The position numbers and the translations under genes were made by a program. Positions 37,701 to 45,380 of a stretch of DNA of 64,000 bases are shown one piece after another. The stretch comes from Streptomyces xanthophaeus (lineage in GTDB: Bacteria > Actinomycetota > Actinomycetes > Streptomycetales > Streptomycetaceae). Under the pieces are notes generated by a model, which worked only from the letters and a program-made list of their open reading frames with translations, was not told the DNA's origin and did no database searches. The stretch is taken from positions 124,001 to 188,000 of the forward strand of contig NZ_JOFT01000017.1 in assembly GCF_000725805.1 (NCBI RefSeq), written 5' to 3'. Numbering within the stretch: the first letter of the stretch is position 1; the number at the start of each line of letters is the position of its first letter.

Positions 37701-38630
37701 GGTGTTCCAGACCTCGCGCCCCTCGGTGACCAGGCGCTGGGTCAGTTCGGGCGGGCAGGCCTCGCCGCCGAAGATGAGCAGCCGGACCTCGTCGAGGGTC
37801 TCGGGCTCCCAGAGGGCGGCCAGGGTGGGCACGGTGGAGACCACGGTGATCTCCTGCTCCACCAGCCAGGGGCCGAGGTCGGCGCCGCTGCGGACCTGGG
37901 CGCGGGGCACGGGCACGAGGCAGGCACCGTAGCGCCAGGCCAGCCACATCTCCTCGCAGGAGGCGTCGAAGGCCACGGACAGTCCGGCCATGACCCGGTC
38001 GCCGGGGGCGATCGGTTCCTCGGCGAGGAACAGCGCCGCTTCGGCGTCCACGAACGCGGCGGCGCTGCGGTGGCTGACGGCGACGCCCTTGGGCTTGCCG
38101 GTGGAGCCGGAGGTGAAGATGATCCACGCGTCGTGCTCGGGGCCGGGGCGCGCGGCGCCCTGGCCGCCGTGGCCGGGGGCGGCGGTGACGTCGATGCGCG
38201 CTCCGGCGCCCAGTACCGCCCGGACCCCGGCCTCGCCGAAGACCAGCTCGGCCCGCTCGTCGGGGTCCTCGGCGTCGACCGGGACGTAGGCGGCGCCTGC
38301 GGCGAGGACGGCGAGGACGGACACGTACAGCTCGTTGGTCCCCGACGGGACGCGTACGCCGACCCGGTCGCCGAGGCCCACTCCGGCGGCGGCGAGGGCG
38401 CGCCGCCTGCGCTCCACTTCGGCGGCCAGCGCCCGGTAGGTCAGCCGGCCGGTGCCGTCGTCCAGGGCGAGCTCGTCGGGGTACGCCCGGACGGTGGCCT
38501 CGAAGACGTCGACGAGGGTGCGGGCGGGGGCAGCGGGACCGGCACGGAAGAGGGCGGATTTCCCGGACCCCTCGGGGGTGTCGGCCCCGTCGAGGAGAGT
38601 GGTCTCACCGTGCTCTGGTGTTGCTGCCAT
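34722..38630 (-). CDS. Pls/PosA-type membrane NRPS (poly-amino-acid synthetase)
   Basis: This 1302-aa protein matches the layout of epsilon-poly-L-lysine synthetase: adenylation domain (about 35-505), carrier domain (Ser552 in FFAIGGSSLAAAQL), then six membrane helices interleaved with three soluble acetyltransferase/condensation-like repeats rich in hexapeptide turns (for example GRGCAVESEVDLSG and [12 protein letters not shown] repeats near 700-1290). Pocket residues read as D222 A223 E226 S265 I286 G288 T310 V318 V319 K498. This is close to the lysine code recalled from bacitracin synthetase, so lysine or ornithine is the likely monomer. There is no thioesterase. ATG 38630 follows GAGGG. 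The product should be a cationic isopeptide homopolymer. Confidence 0.9.
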   Translation of the reverse strand: MAATPEHGETTLLDGADTPEGSGKSALFRAGPAAPARTLVDVFEATVRAYPDELALDDGTGRLTYRALAAEVERRRRALAAAGVGLGDRVGVRVPSGTNELYVSVLAVLAAGAAYVPVDAEDPDERAELVFGEAGVRAVLGAGARIDVTAAPGHGGQGAARPGPEHDAWIIFTSGSTGKPKGVAVSHRSAAAFVDAEAALFLAEEPIAPGDRVMAGLSVAFDASCEEMWLAWRYGACLVPVPRAQVRSGADLGPWLVEQEITVVSTVPTLAALWEPETLDEVRLLIFGGEACPPELTQRLVTEGREVWNTYGPTEATVVACAALLTGEEPIRIGLPLNGWELAVVDESGEPVPMGGSGQLVIGGVGLARYLDPDKDAEKYAPLESLGWQRAYRSGDLVRAEPEGLVFLGRGDEQIKLGGRRIELGEVDSALQALPGVAGAAAAVRTARSGNQLLVGYLVTQEGWDHAAAVTRLRAELPAALVPLLAPVAELPTRTSGKVDRDALPWPLPELETSGPAEQLYGTEAWLAEQWAETLGVAVTGAADDFFAIGGSSLAAAQLTTRLRTRYPSAAVLDIYQQPTLRKLARRLEKSVQEDGAVRTVVPVPLRAKVIQTLLLVPLFTLVGLRWTVALLALGNVLHHYGAHPWAPTASWWLVAAGAALLFSPPGRLAIAAGGARLLLRGVQAGRHPRGGSVHLRLWTAERLAEFSGATSLTGSWLERYARALGAKIGPEVDLHALPPVTGMLRLGRGCAVESEVDLSGYWLDGDRLEIGPVRVGAGAVVGTRSLLFPGARVGKRAEVAPGSAVAGQIPTGQRWAGAPAGKTGKAKRNWPKERPPRAVHWRAMYGAAGFCLTALPVLAAVPALLVLSRFVPADATLAEALRGALLAVVPGALAFGLAYALLLLVCVRLLSLGLRSGNHPTHSRTGWQAWTVTQLMDLSRETLFPLYASLITPVWLRLLGMKIGRGAEVSTVLALPSLTTVGEGAFLADDTLTAPYELGGGWMRIGHSEIGRRAFLGNSGMTAPGRSVPDDGLVGVLSATPKKAKKGSSYLGLPPVRLPRPAADSDQSRTYDPPAHLLWARGLVELCRLVPVFCSAALAVLTVAALCALATAGSLDLWGAALLSGVVLLAAGLAACAVSVAAKWLLVGRHRTGEHPLWSGFVWRNELADTFVEVLAVPWLVGSVPGTPLLPLWLRALGARIGRGVWCESYWLPETDLVELGDAVSVNRGCVLQTHLFHDRILRTDTVVLREGATLGPGGIVLPGSMVGARSTLGPASLVMAGESVPADTRWLGNPIEAWRS

Positions 38631-38811
38631 CAGCCCTCGCGTCTCGTTCCCGGTCGCGTCCGGTACGTCGGCGGGACCCGGGTCTGCCCGGATCGTTCCG
38701 GTCCGGCGCCGAACAACCTGTCAGTCTAGTGCGTCATCAAGAATTTTCTGCTTGAAGCCTTGCGTGTGGCCGGGAAGTACGCCCCGGTGTCGCGGCCCGG
38801 CGGCTGCCTGA

Positions 38812-39639
38812 TCAGCCCAGGAACGCCGCGGTGGCCGCCACGAAGCGCCCGGGGTCGTCGGTCCACGGGTAGTGGCCCGCTCCGGGCTGCACGACGAGCG
38901 TGGCGTCGGGGAAGAGCTCCGCGCAGGCGGCCGTCGGCTCGGGCGGGCTGTTCAGGTCGAACTCCCCGGTGAGCAGCAGAACGGGCGCGGCGAGGCGGGC
39001 GATCCCGGCGCGGGTGGCCGCGGGGTCGAAGGCCCCCTCGGCGCCGAAGAGGGCGACGACCTGCGGATCGGCCGGGCGGGCGGCGGCGTGGTGGCGCTGC
39101 GCCGCGGCGTCCCACCGGCCGTGGAAGAAGGGCGCTACGGCCTCCCAGTCGCTGCCGGTGCCCGCGGTGATCGCCTCCAGGGCGGCGAAGGCCGTCGGGA
39201 ACCACGGCTCGGCGCTCCTGAGCAGCGCGAGCTCGCGGCGGGTCCGGGCCGTGACCGGTACGCCGACCGCGCGGGTGCCGGGCCCGATCAGGGCGAGCCT
39301 GCCCACCTGCGCGGGGTAGCGGGCCGCGTACTGCACGGCGAGGTTGGCGCCCGCGGAGTGGGCGAGCAGGTCCGCCCGGGGCAGGCCGAGGTGGGCCCGC
39401 AGGGCCTCGACGTCCTCGACCTGGCGGTCGCAGCGGCAGGAGGCGGGGTCCTCGGGCACGGCGGAGCGGCCGGTGCCGCGCGGGTCCAGGGCGATCAGCC
39501 GGCGGTGCGCGGAGAGTCCGCCGAGGTCGCCGAGGTAGCCGGCGTCCGTGGGGCCGCCGGGGAGGCACAGGAGCGGCTCGCCGGTGCCGTGGACCCGGTA
39601 GGCGAGCCGGGTGCCGTCGGGTGCGGTGAAGGTGGGCAT
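38812..39639 (-). CDS. Alpha/beta hydrolase
   Basis: This 275-aa hydrolase has the oxyanion segment LPGGPTDAGY, a DPRGTGRSA loop, the nucleophile elbow AHSAGAN (serine at about 96), an acid in TGEFDLNSP and the terminal histidine in GAGHYPW. It resembles proline-iminopeptidase or epoxide-hydrolase-like enzymes. The ATG at 39639 lies just downstream of tandem palindromes shared with the divergent HTH regulator, which therefore probably represses or activates it. The substrate is unknown. Confidence 0.88.
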   Translation of the reverse strand: MPTFTAPDGTRLAYRVHGTGEPLLCLPGGPTDAGYLGDLGGLSAHRRLIALDPRGTGRSAVPEDPASCRCDRQVEDVEALRAHLGLPRADLLAHSAGANLAVQYAARYPAQVGRLALIGPGTRAVGVPVTARTRRELALLRSAEPWFPTAFAALEAITAGTGSDWEAVAPFFHGRWDAAAQRHHAAARPADPQVVALFGAEGAFDPAATRAGIARLAAPVLLLTGEFDLNSPPEPTAACAELFPDATLVVQPGAGHYPWTDDPGRFVAATAAFLG

Positions 39640-39658
39640 GCCGGGGATACTGCCACCC

Positions 39659-39730
39659 ACAACCTGGTTGTACAACCAGGTTGTACAGACCCTGGATACG
39701 GCACGCCCTCTGGGTGTATAACCGGGTTGT
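39659..39730. promoter_or_regulatory. Three copies of a 13-bp palindromic operator
   Basis: ACAACCTGGTTGT (39659-39671) and ACAACCAGGTTGT (39672-39684) are perfect palindromes placed head-to-tail without a gap, and ATAACCGGGTTGT (39718-39730) is a third copy with one change. They lie between the divergent hydrolase and HTH genes; the third overlaps the HTH start codon. This is the expected pattern for a regulator controlling itself and its neighbour. Confidence 0.85.
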
Positions 39731-40379
39731 GGATGGTGAACGGAGCGGTACTGGCACACCCGGCGCCCCCGGGGCACTGACCGAGGAGCAGGCCGGGCGG
39801 ATGCTCGCCGGGATGAACGAGGTCATCCGCGCGGGCGAGGAGATGCGGCAGCTGCGAGCCGAGATGATCAAGGTGCTGGCGGGCCTGGGCTGGACGCAGG
39901 AGCGCATCGCGCGGATCGCCGGGATGAGCCAGCCCGCCGTGTCCAAGCAGGTGGTGAAGTACCAGGCCGGGGCCCCGCTGCCACAGGTCGGGCTCGCCCT
40001 GGACCAGGGCGACGGCCCCTGGCTCGAAGGCCGTCTGTGGGGGCTCGCGGAGGAGCTCGCCGAAGTGCTCTCCGGGTCCCCCCACGGACCTGCCTCCTGC
40101 GCCCGCCGGACCGACGCCCTCGCCCGGGGCCGCGAGCGCTTCACGCCGCAGACCGTGGACGCGCTGCGGCGGCTGGTCGAGGAGGACCTGCGGCGCCACC
40201 GGGCGGAGCTGCCCGCGGGCTACCGGGGCGCGTACGACCGGATCAGCCGCGGTCTCGACGTGCCCGCTCCGGCCGCCGCCGCAGCGGTCGCCGGACCGCC
40301 GGCGGTACGCCGCGCCCTCGCCCGTCAGCTCCAGCGCGACGGGCTCCGCGACGCGCAGGGGCCCGGGGACTCGGCCTGA
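39729..40379 (+). CDS. HTH transcriptional regulator
   Basis: This 216-aa protein has an HTH at about residues 52-75 (GWTQERIARIAGMSQPAVSK) of the sigma-region-4/transposase type, preceded by a helical stretch that may form a dimer and followed by about 130 residues with no recognised domain. The start is taken at GTG 39729, inside the third operator copy. No Shine-Dalgarno sequence precedes it, so the mRNA may be leaderless. It is divergent from the alpha/beta hydrolase and is the likely binder of the ACAACCNGGTTGT sites. Confidence 0.8.
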   Translation: MDGERSGTGTPGAPGALTEEQAGRMLAGMNEVIRAGEEMRQLRAEMIKVLAGLGWTQERIARIAGMSQPAVSKQVVKYQAGAPLPQVGLALDQGDGPWLEGRLWGLAEELAEVLSGSPHGPASCARRTDALARGRERFTPQTVDALRRLVEEDLRRHRAELPAGYRGAYDRISRGLDVPAPAAAAAVAGPPAVRRALARQLQRDGLRDAQGPGDSA

Positions 40380-40406
40380 CGCGACCCGGCCCGTCCGGAC
40401 CCCCCG

Positions 40407-43139
40407 TCAGAGATCGGCCTCGTCCAGGTCCAGGAAGGCCGCGAGGTCCGGTTCGCGTCCGCCCTCGGCGCCGGGCAGGGCCTGTTCCGCCCAGATGACC
40501 TTGCCCTCGGGCGTGTACCGGGTGCCCCAGTGCTCGCTGAGCTGCGCCACCAGGAAGAGACCACGGCCTCCCTCGTCCGTGGTGGCGGCGTAGCGCAGGT
40601 GCGGGGCGGTACTGCTGCCGTCCCAGACCTCGCAGGTCAGCGCGTGGTCGAGGAGCATCCGTACGCGCACGGGTGCGCTGCCGTGCCGCAGCGCGTTGGT
40701 GATCAGCTCGCTGAGCATCAGCTCCGTGGCGAAGCCGAGCTCCGCCAGGTCCCATTCGTCGAGCTGCTTGGCCGCGAGGCTGCGCAGCGTGCCGACCGCG
40801 CTCGGCTCGAAGGGGACCTCCCACTGCGCCACCCGGTCTGCGCCCAGGGTCCGGGTGCGCGCGATGAGCAGGGCCACGTCGTCGGTGGGCCGCTCGGGCA
40901 GCAGGATGTCGAGCACGGCCCGGCAGCTCTCCTGCGGGTCCCGGTCCGGGTGGCTGAGCGCCGCGCGGAGCATCTCCAGGCCCTCGGTGATGTCCCGGCT
41001 CCGCTCCTCGACCAGCCCGTCGGTGTACAGGACGAGCTGGCTGCCCTCCTGGAGGTGCAGTTCAGCGGTCTCGAAGGGCATGCCTCCCAGTCCCAGCGGC
41101 GGCCCCGCGGGCAGCTCCACGATCTCCGTCGTGCCGTCGGGTGCGACGACCAGGGGCGGCAGGTGGCCCGCACGGGCCATGGTGCAGAGCTGGGACACCG
41201 GGTCGTAGACGGCGTAGAGGCAGGTCGCGCCCAGGACCCCGCCACCCGCCTCCTCGCCCTCCTGGTCGTGGTCGATGCGGTGCACGAGGTCGTCGAGGCG
41301 GGCGAGGATCTCGTCGGGCGGCAGGTCGAGGGTGGAGAAGTTGTGCACCGCGGTGCGCAGCCGGCCCATGGTGGCGGCGGCGTGCAGGCCGTGCCCGACG
41401 ACGTCCCCGACGACCAGGGCGACGCGGCTGCCCGGCAGCGGGATCACGTCGAACCAGTCCCCGCCCACGCCGGACTGCGCGGGCAGGTAGAAGTGCGCCA
41501 CGTCCACGGCGCTCTGCTCGGGCAGGGCCCGCGGCAGCAGGCTGCGCTGGAGGGTCTCGGCGAGGGCGTGCTCCCGGGTGTAGCGGCGGGCGTTGTCCAT
41601 GCTGATGGCCGCGCGGGCGACGAGTTCCTCGGCGAGTGAGAGCTCGTCCTCGTCGAAGGGCTCCGGCTTGCGCGAGCGCCAGAAGTTGACCACCCCGAGC
41701 ACGACGCCCCGGGCCGTCAGCGGGGCCGCGATGAGCGAGTGGATCCCGTAGTCGACGATGGCCCGGGCCCGGGGCGGGTCCTGGGCGTGCCAGCCCGGGG
41801 CGTCGGCGAGGTCGGGCACGAGCTCGGGGCGGCCGGTGCCGTAGCCCCGCGCCTGCGGGGTGGAGGGCAGGAAGTCGATCAGCCGGCCGCAGGGGTAGAG
41901 CGGATGGTCGGAGCGGATCCCGTTGACGGCCGTGCGCCGCATGTCGGCGCCGGGGCCGGGCTCGTCCCCGTCGAGCACGGCGTCGGCCAGGTCGACGGTG
42001 ACGTAGTCGGCGAAGCGGGGTACGGCGACGGCGGCGAGTTCCTCGGCCGTGCGGACCACGTCGAGGGTGGTGCCGATGTCGCCCCCGGCGTCGTAGAGCA
42101 GCTTGAGGCGCCTGCGGGCGGTGTCGGCCCGCGTGGTGAGGACCTGCATCTCGGTGGAGTCGCGGATGGTGACGACGGTGCCCGTGGGCCGGCCCCGCAG
42201 GGAGGTGAGCCGCTGGTTGACCACGAGCAGCCGGTCGCCCGTCTCCAGGACCTCGTCGGTGGCCACCCGGCCGGACAGCAGCAGGTCGGCCATCCGGCGG
42301 TCCAGGCCCGGCACCTCCCCGATGTGGCGGCCCTCGGCGTGCTCCGGCAGCCCGAGCAGCCGGGCGGCCTCGTCGTTGGCCAGCAGGAGCCGGCCTTCGC
42401 CGTCGGTGATCAGCACCCCTTCGCGGACCGCGTGGAGCACCGCGTCGTGGTGCTCGTACATGCGGGTCATCTCCTGCGTGCCGAGCCCGTGGGTCTGGCG
42501 GCGCAGCCGTCTGCTGATCAGCGCGGTGCCTCCGGTGGCCAGGGCGAGGCCGGTGGCGATGGCGAGGAGGATGACCGGGAGCTGGCGGTCGACGACACCG
42601 CTCACGTTCTTCACGGTGAGGCCCGCCGACACCAGCGCGACGACCTTGCCGTCGGGCGCGGTGACCGGCACGACGGCCTGGATCTCCTTGCCGAGCGGGC
42701 CGTCCACGCTCTCGGTGTAGGTGCGTCCGGCGAGCGAGGGCTCGATCGTGCCGACGAACGGCTTGCCGATGCGGTCCGGCTGGGGATGGGTGTAGCGGAT
42801 GCCCTCGGTGTCCATGACGACGATGAAGTCCACCCCGGCGGCCTTGCGCGTCTCCTCGGCCAGGGGCTGCAGGATGGCGGACGGATCCTGCGTCCGGAGC
42901 GCGTCCTGGAGGCCGAGGGAGTGGGCGAAGGTCTGCGCGACGGAGACCGACCGGTTGCGGGCTTCCCGGTCGATGTCGTGGCGGGACTGGAGCACGAGCG
43001 CCAGCAGTGCGGCGGCAGCGAGCAACACCACGATCGCCACCTGGAGGACGAATACCTGTCCGGCGACGCTCCTGAACCTGTTGCCTAGGGGTGACCGCAC
43101 CGACGTGCCCGGCACGGGTGGCGAGGAAGGGTCACCCAC
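40407..43139 (-). CDS. Sensor PP2C (SpoIIE) phosphatase with PAS, GAF and HATPase domains
   Basis: This is a protein of about 910 aa. A membrane helix (about 28-50), an extracytoplasmic Cache/PAS-like sensor (about 50-185) and a second helix are followed by a PAS domain (about 230-330), a GAF domain (about 350-515), a SpoIIE phosphatase domain (GVGGDWFDV, VGDVVGHG, LYTDGLVE) and a C-terminal anti-sigma HATPase (SELITNALRHG, DEGGRGLFLV). It can thus both dephosphorylate and phosphorylate partner-switch proteins. I place the start at GTG 43139; the frame is open to 43184, but that start abuts the terminator hairpin of the upstream gene. GTG 43100 is a further option. Confidence 0.85.
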   Translation of the reverse strand: MGDPSSPPVPGTSVRSPLGNRFRSVAGQVFVLQVAIVVLLAAAALLALVLQSRHDIDREARNRSVSVAQTFAHSLGLQDALRTQDPSAILQPLAEETRKAAGVDFIVVMDTEGIRYTHPQPDRIGKPFVGTIEPSLAGRTYTESVDGPLGKEIQAVVPVTAPDGKVVALVSAGLTVKNVSGVVDRQLPVILLAIATGLALATGGTALISRRLRRQTHGLGTQEMTRMYEHHDAVLHAVREGVLITDGEGRLLLANDEAARLLGLPEHAEGRHIGEVPGLDRRMADLLLSGRVATDEVLETGDRLLVVNQRLTSLRGRPTGTVVTIRDSTEMQVLTTRADTARRRLKLLYDAGGDIGTTLDVVRTAEELAAVAVPRFADYVTVDLADAVLDGDEPGPGADMRRTAVNGIRSDHPLYPCGRLIDFLPSTPQARGYGTGRPELVPDLADAPGWHAQDPPRARAIVDYGIHSLIAAPLTARGVVLGVVNFWRSRKPEPFDEDELSLAEELVARAAISMDNARRYTREHALAETLQRSLLPRALPEQSAVDVAHFYLPAQSGVGGDWFDVIPLPGSRVALVVGDVVGHGLHAAATMGRLRTAVHNFSTLDLPPDEILARLDDLVHRIDHDQEGEEAGGGVLGATCLYAVYDPVSQLCTMARAGHLPPLVVAPDGTTEIVELPAGPPLGLGGMPFETAELHLQEGSQLVLYTDGLVEERSRDITEGLEMLRAALSHPDRDPQESCRAVLDILLPERPTDDVALLIARTRTLGADRVAQWEVPFEPSAVGTLRSLAAKQLDEWDLAELGFATELMLSELITNALRHGSAPVRVRMLLDHALTCEVWDGSSTAPHLRYAATTDEGGRGLFLVAQLSEHWGTRYTPEGKVIWAEQALPGAEGGREPDLAAFLDLDEADL

Positions 43140-43184
43140 CCAGTTGTAGCACTTCCCGGCCGCCCTGGCTGCCGAAATGCACAT

Positions 43185-43223
43185 GCCGCGTCCGGCCGGT
43201 CGCGCCGGGCAGCCGGACGCGGC
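43185..43223 (-). terminator. Terminator downstream of VanW gene
   Basis: A perfect 12-bp stem (GCCGCGTCCGGC with its complement) with a 15-nt loop starts 15 bp after the VanW stop. It separates that gene from the phosphatase gene on the same strand. Confidence 0.7.
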
Positions 43224-43237
43224 CGGGCGGGCCGCCG

Positions 43238-45148
43238 TTATCGCAGGGCGTGAACGGTGCTCGCGGGCGTGACGGAGGAGGGCCGAGGGGTCTGGACGGG
43301 CGGCGCGGACGGCCGGGTTCCGGGGGCCTGCGGGCTCTGGGAGGCCGGGGCCTGCGGGGTCCCGGGGGTCTCCGCGGGCTCAGGGGTCTTCGGGGAGCCG
43401 GGGGTCTTCGGGGAGCCGGGGGTCTCGGAGGCCTCAGGGGTGCAGGTGACCTCGTCGCGCGGCGTGTAGTGGGTCGTGAAGTCCTCGCGCCTGACCTCCT
43501 TGCCGCCCTGGACGAAGACCCGGCCGACGGCCACGTCGAAGCCCTCCAGCGGGGTCTGGACCTCACAGGTGGGTCCGGTACCCGTGCGCTTGCCGGGCGG
43601 GGTGACGTTCGTGCGCGGCCCCTGGGTCGCCCGGATCTCGTCGTACTTCTTCGTGCCCAGCAGGGTGATCGTCAGCGAGGTGTCGGTGGAGGTGGCCCGG
43701 ACGTACAGGGCGTGACCGGTGTCGTTGACCCAGCGCAGGTCGAGGGAGCCCCAGGCGACGGTGGCCTCCCGGCCCTCGGGGTAGCGCTCGATGTAGAACG
43801 AGTGGGCGCCGTGCTCCACCGTCTTGACCCCCGCGAAGAACGCGGCGTTGTACATGGTGGTGGCGACCGCCGAGACGCCGCCGCCGGGCGACTTCACGAA
43901 CTGGCCGTCGTTGATCATGATCCCGTCGACGAAGCCGTTCTCCGGGGTGCGCTCGCCGACCGTCCGGTTGAAGCTCCACTCCTTGCCCGGGAGGACCACC
44001 GAGCCGTTGATGAGCTCGACGGCGCGGCCGATGTTGGTGGTGCGGTAAGGGGCGGCCGGGAACTCGACGGTGAAGGACGAGACCTTCTCCTTGATCCCGA
44101 GGCGCTGCGCCTCGGCGCTGGTGAGGTCGGGCTGGACCTCCACGGTGGCGACCTCGGCGCTGCGGGCCGCGCCCGCCCGGGTCAGCAGGGGCATGACGGC
44201 GCGGCCGAGCGCCGCCTCGGTGACCTGCCGTCCCGCACGGCCCTGGTCCCCGACCACCACGCGGCCGTCGGCTCCGAGCCGCAGCGCGGCGTCGCGCGGT
44301 GCCCGGGTGACCGCCTCGACGGGGCGGGCCACTGCGGGGTCGGCGAGCAGGCCCTTGGAGTCCAGGGCGGGCACGAGGCGGCCCTGGGCGTCGGGCTTCA
44401 TCTCCAGGTGACCGCTCAGAACGGCGGGGCCTATGGGTATCCGCTGACCGGCGACGGTGAGCGTGACGGGGCCGGACATCGCGGGCTCGGCGAACTGCCG
44501 CAGGGCCCTGCCGGTCTCCTCGGCCCCGATGCGCGGCTCGGTGCGCTCCACCGGCAGGACGACGGGGCCGGCCTGGGTCTTCAGGTAGGAGTCGCGCAGG
44601 GTCTGCACGGCCCGGTCGCCGATCAGGGCGACGCCGGGCAGGGGCGTGACGGTCTTGGGTGCGCCCTTGTCGAAGGCGATCGATCCCTCGCGGACCTGCT
44701 GGCGGGTGCTCGCGCCGATGCGCTCGACGGCGGCCCGGGCGGCCCGCTCGTCGAAGCGGGTGACCGGCTCCACCGCGCGCTCGCGGTCGGTGAAGAGCCT
44801 GCCGATGACGGTGACGGGGTCGTGGCCGGTGCGCGCGGCGCGCTCGACGGTGGCGGCGGTGTCCAGGGACAGCCCGAGCGAGGCAGGATCGGCCTGCTCG
44901 ACGCGGTCACCGATCTTCATCGAGACCGGGGCCGCGGCCAGGGGTCCGAGCTCGCGGTCGAGCGTCCGCTGCGCCTCGGCCCGGCTCATCCCCCCGATGT
45001 CCACGCCCCGGACCCGGGTGCCCGGGTCGACGTCGCCGCCGGTCACGAGCCCGGTGACGTAGAGGCTGCCCAGCCCGAGCACGGCGGCGCCGCCTGCCAT
45101 CGGCAGTGCGATCCGCCAGTCACCCGTCCAGCTGTGCGCGCGTCCCAT
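43238..45148 (-). CDS. VanW-family protein with peptidoglycan-binding-like domains
   Basis: This 636-aa protein has an N-terminal membrane anchor (about 15-38), two YoaR/PGBD-like domains (about 45-300, for example RGVDIGGMSRAEAQRTLDRE) and a VanW domain (about 345-520) with the core NRTVGERTPENGF and SPGGGVSAVATTMYNAAF. The C-terminus (about 555-636) is a Pro/Thr/Ser-rich tail with tandem SPKTPG units, probably crossing the cell wall. VanW proteins are linked to glycopeptide resistance clusters and cell-wall biology, but no van genes are near. The ATG at 45148 follows GGGAGAG. Confidence 0.9.
   Translation of the reverse strand: MGRAHSWTGDWRIALPMAGGAAVLGLGSLYVTGLVTGGDVDPGTRVRGVDIGGMSRAEAQRTLDRELGPLAAAPVSMKIGDRVEQADPASLGLSLDTAATVERAARTGHDPVTVIGRLFTDRERAVEPVTRFDERAARAAVERIGASTRQQVREGSIAFDKGAPKTVTPLPGVALIGDRAVQTLRDSYLKTQAGPVVLPVERTEPRIGAEETGRALRQFAEPAMSGPVTLTVAGQRIPIGPAVLSGHLEMKPDAQGRLVPALDSKGLLADPAVARPVEAVTRAPRDAALRLGADGRVVVGDQGRAGRQVTEAALGRAVMPLLTRAGAARSAEVATVEVQPDLTSAEAQRLGIKEKVSSFTVEFPAAPYRTTNIGRAVELINGSVVLPGKEWSFNRTVGERTPENGFVDGIMINDGQFVKSPGGGVSAVATTMYNAAFFAGVKTVEHGAHSFYIERYPEGREATVAWGSLDLRWVNDTGHALYVRATSTDTSLTITLLGTKKYDEIRATQGPRTNVTPPGKRTGTGPTCEVQTPLEGFDVAVGRVFVQGGKEVRREDFTTHYTPRDEVTCTPEASETPGSPKTPGSPKTPEPAETPGTPQAPASQSPQAPGTRPSAPPVQTPRPSSVTPASTVHALR
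43383..43418 (-). repeat. Two 18-bp perfect tandem repeats in VanW tail
   Basis: GGGGTCTTCGGGGAGCCG occurs twice without a gap, with a decayed third unit after it. It encodes the SPKTPG repeats of the extracellular tail, and unit number may vary between strains. Confidence 0.85.
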
Positions 45149-45306
45149 GTCTCTCCCTGGCGCCGACCGACGGAGCGGTGGCGCGGGCCGCAGGAGCAGC
45201 CCCTAGATGACGGTTCCGGACCGCAATGATTCCCGCAAAACGGACTATTTGGGGGCGAATGTAATGGTTCTCACGGAGACGGAATCCGGACCGGCGCACC
45301 ACGCAA

Positions 45307-45344
45307 GAGCGCCCGACACGAACAGGTGTTCGTGTCGGGCGCTC
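45307..45344. terminator. Strong terminator after gap
   Basis: A perfect 17-bp stem (GAGCGCCCGACACGAAC and its complement) with an AGGT loop lies 37 bp beyond the GAPDH stop on the minus strand. It ends gap transcription and insulates VanW. Confidence 0.88.
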
Positions 45345-45380
45345 CGGTCAGGCCTTCGGAAGGCCGGGGGTCCGTCGAGG

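Noticed and set aside
34602..38729. 1375-codon plus-strand open frame opposite the Pls-like synthetase
   Set aside because: Antisense shadow; the minus strand holds complete adenylation and carrier motifs.
38737..38755. Possible terminator (TCAAG-N9-CTTGA) between hydrolase and synthetase genes
   Set aside because: The stem is only 5 bp and A/T-rich, and it could equally be part of the synthetase promoter.
43140..43184. Earlier ATG start for the sensor phosphatase
   Set aside because: It adjoins the terminator hairpin of the upstream gene and adds residues with atypical Cys/Tyr content.
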